A stretch of 64,000 nucleotides of DNA from Aliivibrio sp. S3MY1 (GTDB lineage Bacteria > Pseudomonadota > Gammaproteobacteria > Enterobacterales > Vibrionaceae): assembly GCF_028765575.1 (NCBI RefSeq), contig NZ_JARACO010000006.1, positions 62,001 through 126,000 on the forward strand. The letters run 5' to 3'. The notes beneath the pieces are model-generated. The model did not search any database, was not told the DNA's origin, and was given only the letters and a program-made list of their open reading frames with translations. Shown piece after piece: positions 40,201 to 50,287 of this stretch (position 1 is its first letter; each line of letters opens with the position of its first letter). Both the position numbers and the translations under genes were made by a program.

Positions 40201-41994
40201 ATGCATCCTCAAACTTCTCAACGCATTGAGCAACTTCGCTCTTGGCTTGCACAACAAGATTTCGACGCCCTTATCATTCCACATGAAGATGAATTTTTAG
40301 GCGAGTACATTCCTGAGCATAACGAACGTCTATTGTGGGCAACAGGGTTTACTGGCTCTGCTGGTGCTGCGGTTATCACCAAAGATAAAGCCGCTATTTT
40401 TGTTGATGGTCGTTACACGGTTCAAGTTCGTAAACAAGTACCTGCAGAAGTGTTTGAATATCGTCACCTTCATGAAGAGCCGCTATTAGAGTGGATTAAA
40501 GATACGTTAGCTACCAATGCTAAAGTGGCTATTGATCCTCGCATGCACACAGCACAATGGCTTAAGAGTGCAGCAAAAACCATTGAAGGTTTTGTCACTC
40601 TTGAAACGCTCAGCGAAAATCCAATCGACTTAATTTGGAATGACCGTCCTAAGGTTAACGTCTCTGATGTTCGTTTAATGGAATTAGATCTAGTAGGCCA
40701 ATCAAGCGCCGATAAACGTCAAGAAATAGCCAAAGAAGTAACAAAGAAAAATGCAGATGCAGCACTATTAACGCAATTAGATTCAATTTGTTGGTTACTG
40801 AACGTGCGTGGTTTAGACGTATCTCGTCTTCCAGTATTGCTTTCTCATGCGATTATTCACGCAGATCAAACCGTGGATTTCTTCTTAGATCCGAGCCGCC
40901 TTCCAGCAGAGTTTGACGCTCATGTAGGTAACGGTGTTCGTGTTCACAAACCAGAAGCCCTTCAAGCAATTCTACAATCACTTACTGGTAAAAAAGTGTT
41001 AGTTGATTCAGCAACCTCAAACGCATGGATGTCATTAGTATTATCTGATGCAGGTGCTGAAATCATTGAAGCGTCAGATCCATGTTTACTACCAAAAGCC
41101 GCTAAAAACGAAACAGAAAAGGCTGGCATGAAAGCGTGTCATATTCGTGATGGCGTTGCGATGGTGAAATTTTTAACTTGGTTTGATGCTGAGATCGAAG
41201 CGGGCAATTTACATGACGAAGCGGTACTTGCTGATAAACTTCAAGGTTTCCGAGAGGAAGATGCAACCTTAGCTGATTTAAGTTTTGACACCATTTCAGC
41301 AGCAGCAGGCAATGCAGCAATGTGTCACTACAATCATGAAAACCAACCTGAACCAGGTAAGCTACAAATGAACAGCTTATACCTTGTTGATTCAGGCGGT
41401 CAGTACCCAGATGGCACAACAGACATTACTCGTACCTTGCCAGTAGGTACACCAAGTGATGACATCAAGCAGCAATTTACTTTGGTGTTAAAAGGCCACA
41501 TTGGTTTGGCTTCTGCTCGCTTCCCTAAGGGAACTTGCGGTCATCAACTAGATATCCTTGCTCGCCAGCATTTATGGGCTCAAGGCTACGATTACGATCA
41601 CGGCACGGGTCACGGTGTTGGTCACTTCCTAAGTGTTCACGAAGGACCTCAACGTATTGCTAAAGTAGTCAACAACACCGCTCTTATCCCAGGAATGGTG
41701 TTATCTAATGAGCCTGGTTATTATCGTTCAGATGAGTTTGGTATCCGTATTGAGAACTTAGAGCTGGTCGTTGAAATCGAAACTCAAGGTGATTTCTCGG
41801 TTCTTGGTTTTGAGTCTTTAACTCGTTGCCCTATCGATAAGCGTTTAATCAATGTTGATATGTTGAACCGCCCAGAACTAACTTGGCTAAACAACTATCA
41901 CCAGAAAGTGTGGGATGAAGTAAGCCCATTGGTTGAAGGTGATGTAAAAGAGTGGCTAAAACAAGCCACTGCTGAATTAAGCTACGAAAGCTAA
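40201..41994 (+). CDS. M24B Xaa-Pro aminopeptidase (aminopeptidase P family)
   Basis: About 597 aa, the long three-domain eukaryote-like form rather than the 440-aa E. coli PepP. Two creatinase-like N-terminal domains precede the pita-bread catalytic domain. Metal ligands are in LVDSGGQYPDGTTDITRTL (two Asp), GHGVGHFLSVHEGP (His), VLSNEPGYY (Glu) and IRIENLEL (Glu). The frame is open from 40150, but ATG at 40201 (MHPQTSQRIEQL) is preceded by an AAGGA site and fits the family. It removes N-terminal residues before proline. Confidence 0.93.
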   Translation: MHPQTSQRIEQLRSWLAQQDFDALIIPHEDEFLGEYIPEHNERLLWATGFTGSAGAAVITKDKAAIFVDGRYTVQVRKQVPAEVFEYRHLHEEPLLEWIKDTLATNAKVAIDPRMHTAQWLKSAAKTIEGFVTLETLSENPIDLIWNDRPKVNVSDVRLMELDLVGQSSADKRQEIAKEVTKKNADAALLTQLDSICWLLNVRGLDVSRLPVLLSHAIIHADQTVDFFLDPSRLPAEFDAHVGNGVRVHKPEALQAILQSLTGKKVLVDSATSNAWMSLVLSDAGAEIIEASDPCLLPKAAKNETEKAGMKACHIRDGVAMVKFLTWFDAEIEAGNLHDEAVLADKLQGFREEDATLADLSFDTISAAAGNAAMCHYNHENQPEPGKLQMNSLYLVDSGGQYPDGTTDITRTLPVGTPSDDIKQQFTLVLKGHIGLASARFPKGTCGHQLDILARQHLWAQGYDYDHGTGHGVGHFLSVHEGPQRIAKVVNNTALIPGMVLSNEPGYYRSDEFGIRIENLELVVEIETQGDFSVLGFESLTRCPIDKRLINVDMLNRPELTWLNNYHQKVWDEVSPLVEGDVKEWLKQATAELSYES

Positions 41995-42014
41995 TCAATT
42001 AAAGCACAATAAAG

Positions 42015-42080
42015 AAAATGCCACGTATCTATTGTACAGAAGAGTAAATGTATAAAAGAGCAAACGTGGCATTTTTATTT
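42015..42080. terminator. Possible bidirectional terminator between the aminopeptidase and thiH
   Basis: AAAATGCCACGT and ACGTGGCATTTT pair across a long (about 40-nt) loop, with T-run; the long loop lowers certainty. Confidence 0.6.
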
Positions 42081-42120
42081 AAAAATCTCTTAAGGGTAAA
42101 AACAATCGTTTACCCCTTGA

Positions 42121-42136
42121 TGTTTCATGTGAAACA
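42121..42136. other. parS-like sequence after thiH (one core mismatch)
   Basis: TGTTTCATGTGAAACA matches the parS consensus except T for C at the centre, just downstream of the thiH stop. Confidence 0.45.
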
Positions 42137-43249
42137 TCAACTTGAATAGCTTCTATCCCAATCTTTCCAAACTGGTTCAAACCCCCTCGCTTGTACCGCT
42201 AAAGACACTGACTCAGCAGATCGCTCATCACTAATAGAAAACTGTTCAAGCTCTTGAACATCATTCGCGTACCCACCCGGTTGAGTTTTCGATGCTGCTG
42301 ATATTGACGTTATCCCCAAAGGCAACACATTATCTCTAAAGTGTGCCGACTCTCTAGTAGACAGTGACAACTCAACGTCAGGGTTTAATAACCGGTAAGC
42401 ACAAATTAGCTGAACTAACTGCTTATCACTCATGATAGATTTAGGTTGAAATGCACCTTCACATGGTCGCAATCTTGGAAATGAAATCGAATAACGCGTT
42501 TGCCAATATCGACGCTCTAAGTAGTCCAAATGCGCTGCCACAAAAAAACAATCCGTTCGCCACTCTTCTAAACCGATAAGTGCACCAATACCTATTTTGT
42601 CTATGCCCGCTTTTGCTAATCTATCTGGTGTTTCTAATCGGTATTTAAAATCCATTTTATTACCACGAAGATGATGCGCCGCATACGTCGATGGATGATA
42701 CGTTTCTTGATACACCATCACCGCATCCAACCCTAAGGTTTTTAATTCTGCATACTCTTCTTGTTCAAGAGGCTGAACTTCCATCGCAAGGTAATTAAAC
42801 GACTGTTTTATCTGTGGTAGTGTTTGACGAAAATAATTCATTCCAACTTTAGTTTCGTGCTCTCCTGTAACCAAAAGCACACTATCAAAGTTCATCGTTT
42901 TAATTGCTGCCATTTCTTGTGCTATTTCATCTTGATTAAGGGTCTTCCTCTTAATTCGATTCTCCATTGAAAAACCACAATAAGTACATGCGTTGGCACA
43001 TAGATTAGAAAGATACAAAGGAATATAAAACCCCATCGTATGACCAAATCGCTGTCGAGTTAAACGGGCAGATTCTTGAGCCATTTGTTCAAGGTAGCTT
43101 TCTGCTGCTGGAGAAACTAATGCTTTAAAGTCTTCTAGATCCCGCTTGGGTTTATTCAACGCCCTTTCAACATCATGATGTGTTTTGCTATAGATGGAGA
43201 GTTTAACCTCATCCCAATGTAACTTTTTCCATTCATCAGTAAATGTCAT
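42137..43249 (-). CDS. thiH: 2-iminoacetate synthase ThiH
   Basis: Radical-SAM tyrosine lyase producing dehydroglycine for the thiazole ring; about 370 aa. The 4Fe-4S/SAM motif is Cys-x3-Cys-x2-Cys in CANACTYCGFSMENR (about residues 83-97). The frame is open to a TTG at 43267, but ATG at 43249 (MTFTDEWKKLHW) lies six bases after AAGGTG. Last gene of the thi operon; a parS-like sequence follows its stop. Confidence 0.95.
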   Translation of the reverse strand: MTFTDEWKKLHWDEVKLSIYSKTHHDVERALNKPKRDLEDFKALVSPAAESYLEQMAQESARLTRQRFGHTMGFYIPLYLSNLCANACTYCGFSMENRIKRKTLNQDEIAQEMAAIKTMNFDSVLLVTGEHETKVGMNYFRQTLPQIKQSFNYLAMEVQPLEQEEYAELKTLGLDAVMVYQETYHPSTYAAHHLRGNKMDFKYRLETPDRLAKAGIDKIGIGALIGLEEWRTDCFFVAAHLDYLERRYWQTRYSISFPRLRPCEGAFQPKSIMSDKQLVQLICAYRLLNPDVELSLSTRESAHFRDNVLPLGITSISAASKTQPGGYANDVQELEQFSISDERSAESVSLAVQARGFEPVWKDWDRSYSS

Positions 43250-43259
43250 TTCATTCACC

Positions 43260-44030
43260 TTAATCAAGAAATGCCGTTAATGGACTAGAAGCAACGGCTT
43301 GGGTATTTACGGCTGCTAAGCCATTCTCGTAAGCTAATCGACCAGATTGCACCGCTAACTTGAATGCCGTTGCCATTGCGATTGGATTTCTAGCGGCAGC
43401 AATCGCCGTATTCACCAACACTGCATCTGCTCCCATTTCCATCGCAAAAGCCGCATGTGATGGCGCACCAATGCCAGCATCAACCACAACCGGTACTCGT
43501 GCTTGGTCGATAATAATCTCTAAAAAATCGCGACTGACAATGCCTTTATTTGAACCAATCGGCGCACCTAGTGGCATTACAGTAGCGCATCCTACTTCTT
43601 CTAATCGCTTGCACAACACCGGATCAGCATGACAATAAGGCAAGACAATAAACCCTTGCCTCACTAGCTCTTCTGCTGCTTTTAGGGTTTCAATTGGATC
43701 TGGCATTAAGTACTTAGGATCTGGATGAATCTCTAATTTTAGCCAGTTTGTACCCAATGCTTCACGCGCCAGTTGTGCGGCAAAGATTGCTTCTCTAGCG
43801 TTCTTCGCTCCTGACGTATTTGGCAATAAGTTAATTCCAGCATCAACAATGGGTTTTAATATATTGTCTTCTGGGTTAGTCACCTCTACACGCTTCAGTG
43901 CCATGGTCGCCAACTCAGAGCCCGACGCGATTAATGATTTTTGCATTATGTCTGAGTTGGGAAATTTTCCGGTTCCAGTAAACAAACGTGATGAAAAAGA
44001 TTTGCCAGCAATGATTAATGATCCACTCAT
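43260..44030 (-). CDS. thiG: Thiazole synthase ThiG
   Basis: 256 aa TIM-barrel enzyme assembling the thiazole phosphate from deoxyxylulose-5-phosphate, dehydroglycine and ThiS-thiocarboxylate. N-terminal [20 protein letters not shown], the active lysine region [15 protein letters not shown] and C-terminal [17 protein letters not shown] are typical. It starts one base after thiS ends. Confidence 0.97.
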   Translation of the reverse strand: MSGSLIIAGKSFSSRLFTGTGKFPNSDIMQKSLIASGSELATMALKRVEVTNPEDNILKPIVDAGINLLPNTSGAKNAREAIFAAQLAREALGTNWLKLEIHPDPKYLMPDPIETLKAAEELVRQGFIVLPYCHADPVLCKRLEEVGCATVMPLGAPIGSNKGIVSRDFLEIIIDQARVPVVVDAGIGAPSHAAFAMEMGADAVLVNTAIAAARNPIAMATAFKLAVQSGRLAYENGLAAVNTQAVASSPLTAFLD

Positions 44031-44031
44031 G

Positions 44032-44259
44032 TTAGCCTCCTGCTATCGCTTGAAATAATGAAATGCTTTCGCCATCAGAAAGCCGACGGGTCTGCCACTC
44101 TGCTCTTGGGATAATTTGATTGTTCATCGCCAATGCACATCCTTGAGTATCAACCTTATGCAGGGTAAGAAAAGAGTGAATTGAGAGTGCTTTTTCTATT
44201 CGATAAACCACATTATTCAGCTCTATTGTTATTAGATTACTCACAGAAAAACGCTCCAT
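44032..44259 (-). CDS. thiS: Sulfur carrier protein ThiS
   Basis: 75 aa, beta-grasp protein ending in the essential Gly-Gly (FQAIAGG), which ThiF adenylates and converts to a thiocarboxylate. The frame is open from 44385, but that would bury the start inside thi[15 protein letters not shown] at 44259 gives the usual ThiS length. It overlaps the 3' end of thiF by 23 bp. Confidence 0.93.
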   Translation of the reverse strand: MERFSVSNLITIELNNVVYRIEKALSIHSFLTLHKVDTQGCALAMNNQIIPRAEWQTRRLSDGESISLFQAIAGG

Positions 44260-45094
44260 TAATACACTCTTGGCTTTGCCATGTTTCACGTGAAACATGA
44301 TGGTGTTCTTGAGATGGACGACAAACAGAACAAGTGTTGTCTTTAGGAATATCAATGCTAGACCATTGAAGTGATCTGCCATCAAATTGATGAATCGTAC
44401 TCCACTTAATCCAATCTGGCTGAGTGAGATATTTAATGGTTTCTAACGCCTGTAGATTACCGATCATGCCAACCACAGGACCGATAATGCCAAATGACTG
44501 ACAGTTTTGCGTTTGCTGACTTTCTGTAAATGGAAACAAGCAATGGTAGCAAGCTGATGCATTTTGATTATCCTGTTGCTGATTAGAGAACAGCATCAGT
44601 TGTCCCTGCCACCCGATTGCCGCACCAGAAATAAGTGCCACTCCGTTTTTTACACAAGCAGCATTAATCTCATGACGCGTAAATAAGTTATCGCTACAGT
44701 CGAGAACGACATCCACTTGGTTAATAAAGCGAGATAATTCTGGCTCTGTTAGTTTGTGACTGATCACTTCAATATGAGTTGTACCGTTCAGCCCTTTAAG
44801 TTGCTGCGCCATTGCCATCGCTTTATTTTGGTTTAGGTTGTTATCGCGATAGATCACTTGACGCTGTAAGTTGCTTAACTCAACCTTGTCTCCATCGGCA
44901 ATAATTAATGTACCGATACCAGAAGCGGATAAATACATTCCGACAGCAGAGCCAAGCCCGCCACAACCAATCATCAATACTGTGCTATTTCTTAGTGATA
45001 ACTGCCCTTTTTCACCAATATCAGGCAACATGACTTGGCGGCTATAACGGAGGAAATCTTGATCATTGAGTCCCTCCATGAGTAAGTTACTCAT
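44237..45094 (-). CDS. thiF: ThiS adenylyltransferase ThiF
   Basis: About 285 aa E1-like enzyme activating ThiS with ATP. It has RYSRQVMLPDIGEKGQ (about residues 14-29), the ATP loop VLMIGCGGLGSAVGMYLSA, the Asp of VVLDCSDNL and the zinc Cys pairs (CYHCLFPF and CSVCRPS). The start at 45094 (MSNLLMEGLND) overlaps the thiE stop; the longer open frame is not family-like. The terminal codons (HHVSRETW) coincide with a perfect parS-like site. Confidence 0.94.
   Translation of the reverse strand: MSNLLMEGLNDQDFLRYSRQVMLPDIGEKGQLSLRNSTVLMIGCGGLGSAVGMYLSASGIGTLIIADGDKVELSNLQRQVIYRDNNLNQNKAMAMAQQLKGLNGTTHIEVISHKLTEPELSRFINQVDVVLDCSDNLFTRHEINAACVKNGVALISGAAIGWQGQLMLFSNQQQDNQNASACYHCLFPFTESQQTQNCQSFGIIGPVVGMIGNLQALETIKYLTQPDWIKWSTIHQFDGRSLQWSSIDIPKDNTCSVCRPSQEHHHVSRETWQSQECINGAFFCE
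44282..44297. other. parS: parS site in thiF
   Basis: TGTTTCACGTGAAACA is a perfect match to the ParB-binding consensus TGTTNCACGTGAAACA. It lies within the thiF 3' end. Confidence 0.85.
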
Positions 45095-45746
45095 AAGTAG
45101 CCTCAACATTTTTCTTCTCTCTTGGCTTAGCAAGAATAGCAGTAAACCGAGTAATAACTTCTTCGACATTGCTCGCCTGAGTAATCGCACGAACTACCGC
45201 AATACTGTCTACACCGGTTTGCCACACTTGCTCTGCGACCGTAAGATCAATGCCACCAATAGCAACGGTTGGAGTATCACCTGCTAGCTGTTGGTTTTTT
45301 GCTAGGTTAACTAGGCCTTGTGGTTGTGATGGCATCTCTTTCGTCGGTGTAGGAAAAATATGACCAAGCGCTAAATAACTTGGATTTAATGCTTTTACTT
45401 TTAGTAGCTCTCTGCCATCGTGTGTGGATAACCCAAGACAAATATTGGCATCGGAAATAGACTGTAAATCGGCAATTTCTATGTCTTCTTGCCCAAGATG
45501 AATACCAAATGCCTTATGCTTAATGGCTAATTGCCAATAGTCATTAATGAACACTTGAGCATCGTATTCTCGTCCAAGTTTAATCGCTTTGATAATCTGT
45601 TGCTCTAAATCGGTTTGCTCCGGATTCTTAATTCTCAGTTGGATGGTCTTTACATCAAGTTTTAATAGCAGCTCAATCCATGACACATCATCAACCACGG
45701 GATACAGGCCAAACTTACTTTTATCAATTCTAGGGAACGTAAACAT
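45087..45746 (-). CDS. thiE: Thiamine-phosphate synthase ThiE
   Basis: 219 aa TIM-barrel enzyme joining HMP-PP and thiazole phosphate into thiamine monophosphate. The family motifs TIQLRIKNPEQ (about residues 35-45), QVFINDYWQLAIKH (near residue 80) and LGLSTHDGREL are present, and IAVVRAI follows near the end. It is somewhat diverged at the N-terminus. Encoded between thiC (69-bp gap) and thiF (8-bp overlap). Confidence 0.94.
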   Translation of the reverse strand: MFTFPRIDKSKFGLYPVVDDVSWIELLLKLDVKTIQLRIKNPEQTDLEQQIIKAIKLGREYDAQVFINDYWQLAIKHKAFGIHLGQEDIEIADLQSISDANICLGLSTHDGRELLKVKALNPSYLALGHIFPTPTKEMPSQPQGLVNLAKNQQLAGDTPTVAIGGIDLTVAEQVWQTGVDSIAVVRAITQASNVEEVITRFTAILAKPREKKNVEATYE

Positions 45747-45815
45747 CGCTGTCTCACTTCAATTCCGTACACAAAAGATAAGAGATGCTCCACAAGAAAC
45801 ACCCCGACTATCTCG

Positions 45816-47813
<1,998 letters not shown>

Positions 47814-47952
47814 TTAGTTTGAGATACAACAGAGAATAGACCTGCATATCTGTATGTGATGAATTACACAAATAAATTAACGCTAAAATTCAGCTACGAT
47901 TTATCATTAAATAATTCGCTTAGTGATTAACAAACTAAGATAAAAATTATCT

Positions 47953-48046
47953 CTTGTTCCCTTCGCAGGTATTAGCCTGATCAGGTTCTACGGATCCCGC
48001 AATGCGGTCTCAGCTCGTACTATAAAAGCACTAAGCACTCCGACAA
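47953..48046 (-). ncRNA. TPP (THI element) riboswitch
   Basis: Minus-strand reading gives the conserved thi box: CGGAGTGC at the 5' side, GCTGAGA, then GTAGAACCTGATCAGG and CTAATACCTGCGAAGGGAAC. The pyrimidine-sensing and diphosphate-sensing parts are both present. It should reduce thiCEFSGH expression when thiamine pyrophosphate is high. The expression platform before thiC is not obvious. Confidence 0.96.
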
Positions 48047-48315
48047 GTTTCTTTCAGATCTTTGAATCAAAATCTGAACGTGTCCGGAGTATAAAGAAAG
48101 TATGCAAAAAATGAAATGGAAGAGAAAAAAGTTATCAAGTGGTTGGCTGAGTTTGTGAGTGAACGCATATTGAGCTTTGTATGTAACAATTCATATTGAA
48201 CCTTGTGTGCTTCATAGCAAAAAACCACCTTTGTCATCCGTAGTTCTTACACCACCAAATACAATGTTCTTTTTTGTGAAGAAGCACATTAGGTTCTAAA
48301 CTAGATAAACCACCA

Positions 48316-48331
48316 TGTTTCACGTGAAACT
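48316..48331. other. parS: parS site at clcF stop
   Basis: TGTTTCACGTGAAACT matches parS at 15 of 16 positions; it overlaps the clcF stop codon. Confidence 0.8.
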
Positions 48332-49709
48332 ATTTGTCTTTTTTAGTTAGCTTATTCGCTAGGTGTTTTAATGACGATAAATTATGTTCACGATATGACC
48401 CAATTTTATTTAGGCCATCATGATCACGACCATGCTCTAATGTTTTAGACACAGCAACACGTTGTGAAGAGTAAATACCAGTATGGCCACTAAAGTAATA
48501 AGCGGTATAACACGCTAATGCAAAATAAGGTAAGTAATCAGCACCAAACAATTCCACCCCCATAATCGTACAAGCTAATGGTGTATTGGTTGCAGCTGCA
48601 AATACCGCAAGGAAACCCAGAGCAGCAAAAAGATCAACCGGAGCACCCATAACCCAACCCAAGAAGTTACCTAACGTAGCACCAACAAAAAACAACGGTG
48701 TTACTTCACCACCTTTATAGCCAGCAGCAAGAGTAATCGCAGTTAATACCAGTTTTAAAATCCAGCTATACCACTCTGCTCCACCTTCGGTAAATGCAGA
48801 AGTAATACTCACACCACCATCACGACTTGGATAAACACCAATACCAATGTAATCATAATTGCCAAGTAATTGCGTAATGATGATGACCATCAAACCACCC
48901 ACAACTACAATCAAATATGGGTTCTTTAATGTTGCGTTAAACAGGTCTTTAAAGCCATGAGTTAACTCACCAAACAAATAACCAGCAATACCAAAACCAA
49001 TTGCAGCAATAATCACTTTAGCCATTAATAAAAGGTCGATATCAACAGCATGACCAAACAAGGTACTAACCTGATCAAAGTTAATTAAATAATGCGTGTG
49101 ATGGGCACCCCAAGCCGAAGCGACCACATTCGCTAAGATAGAAGCCAATAGCGCAGGAATAATGGCATTAAACTTAATACGGCCAATAAACAACACTTCA
49201 AGCGCAAAGATAGCGCCAGTAAAAGGCGTTCCAAAAATAGATGCAAAACCCGCAGCAACACCCGCGGTTAGCATCATCCGTCTATCATCTTCAGACAACT
49301 TAAAGACTTTAGATAACCAATCTGTTGTTGCACCACCAATTTGAACAGCCGTACCTTCACGACCAGCAGAGCCACCAAATAGGTGCGTGATGACCGTAGT
49401 GATTAATACCAACGGGCCCATTCGCACAGGAACCCCCTCACCCGCTTGATTTATCTCATCCATAATTAAGTTATTACCACCTGCTGAGTTTTTCCCCCAA
49501 TTTCGGTAGCTATAAACAATAACTAAACCAGCGATCGGTAATAAATAAATCAGCCATGGATTCGCAATGCGAGCTTGTGTCGCTTCACTTAGTAACCATA
49601 AGAAAAATGCGTTAAATGACCCTACCAATAAAGCAACAGGTAGAATTAGTAATGACCAACGAGCTACTTGAAACAAGTTTTGCAAATTACGATTTAGAGG
49701 ATGTGCCAT
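48330..49709 (-). CDS. clcF: CLC-F type fluoride/proton antiporter
   Basis: 459-aa CLC-family membrane protein with about ten or more hydrophobic segments. It lacks the GSGIP chloride motif of ClcA, having [10 protein letters not shown] there instead (about residues 77-86). It carries [13 protein letters not shown] (residues 114-126) where chloride transporters have GREGP. Both traits mark the fluoride-exporting CLC-F branch. A fluoride riboswitch lies upstream, agreeing with this role. It would usually be annotated as a chloride channel. Its stop codon overlaps a parS-like site. Confidence 0.9.
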   Translation of the reverse strand: MAHPLNRNLQNLFQVARWSLLILPVALLVGSFNAFFLWLLSEATQARIANPWLIYLLPIAGLVIVYSYRNWGKNSAGGNNLIMDEINQAGEGVPVRMGPLVLITTVITHLFGGSAGREGTAVQIGGATTDWLSKVFKLSEDDRRMMLTAGVAAGFASIFGTPFTGAIFALEVLFIGRIKFNAIIPALLASILANVVASAWGAHHTHYLINFDQVSTLFGHAVDIDLLLMAKVIIAAIGFGIAGYLFGELTHGFKDLFNATLKNPYLIVVVGGLMVIIITQLLGNYDYIGIGVYPSRDGGVSITSAFTEGGAEWYSWILKLVLTAITLAAGYKGGEVTPLFFVGATLGNFLGWVMGAPVDLFAALGFLAVFAAATNTPLACTIMGVELFGADYLPYFALACYTAYYFSGHTGIYSSQRVAVSKTLEHGRDHDGLNKIGSYREHNLSSLKHLANKLTKKDK

Positions 49710-49839
49710 GAGTTTCTATCTTTTAATAATGGTTAATCAAAAGGATAGACGATCTTAGAAGAGAAGAGAAATAACAAGCAGCTCTACTATAGACAGATCT
49801 ATCCCAATACGATCAGAATCACTGATCAGGATAACGCTA

Positions 49840-49896
49840 CAGTAGGAATCATTATCTCTAAATTAGAGCGGTTAAAGGTGGAAATCCATCACCCGT
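49840..49896 (-). ncRNA. Fluoride (crcB motif) riboswitch
   Basis: Minus-strand reading gives GGGTGATGGATTTCCACC, then TTTAACCGCTCT, a short loop, AGAGATAATGATTCCTAC. These match the crcB motif landmarks GGNGATGGNNTTCCNCC and (T)GATGATNCCTAC, including the pseudoknot segments. It lies 131 bp upstream of clcF, so it should switch the gene on with fluoride. I did not identify the expression platform. Confidence 0.88.
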
Positions 49897-49954
49897 GACT
49901 GAAATTGGAATCAATCAACAAAGCAAATGCTACTCCTATCATTTATAAATGGCA

Positions 49955-49989
49955 AATAAAAAAGGCACACCAACTTAGGCATGCCTTTT
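49955..49989 (-). terminator. Terminator of the small 50-kb ORF
   Basis: AAAAGGCA/TGCCTTTT stem with U-run on the minus strand, about 20 bp after the stop of the 64-codon ORF. Confidence 0.7.
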
Positions 49990-50010
49990 CAAAATTATTC
50001 AGTAAATCAT

Positions 50011-50205
50011 TTACCAAGTTAATACCGGAGTGTAACCACTCACCATGGTTACCATTTTTGTATTAACATTTTCGAATCCTTTCCAAAGTTTTTTTGTTAC
50101 TGCTGTTTTCTTTTTTCTTGCTTGCTGTTTGCCATACATTTCTTCGTTAAGCATTTTTTTTGCCGCCATTTGACCAAGATAAACAGAACCTAAATCGTAA
50201 CCCAT
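50011..50205 (-). CDS. Small hypothetical protein
   Basis: 64 aa (MGYDLGSVYLGQMAAKK...), with a strongly basic middle (ARKKKTAVTKKLWKG) and no signal peptide. It is followed by its own terminator-like hairpin, which supports expression, but the ribosome-binding site is weak. I do not recognise it. It could be a real small protein or the coding-like part of an RNA. Confidence 0.45.
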   Translation of the reverse strand: MGYDLGSVYLGQMAAKKMLNEEMYGKQQARKKKTAVTKKLWKGFENVNTKMVTMVSGYTPVLTW

Positions 50206-50287
50206 TTAAACAAAACTCTAGATGATTAATTAAGCAGCGAATTGTACTGCTTACCCTCTAAAAAACAAGATCTAGATCACAAGAAAC

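Noticed and set aside
48330-49709. Chloride channel ClcA
   Set aside because: The GSGIP motif is missing and GREGT plus a fluoride riboswitch favour CLC-F.
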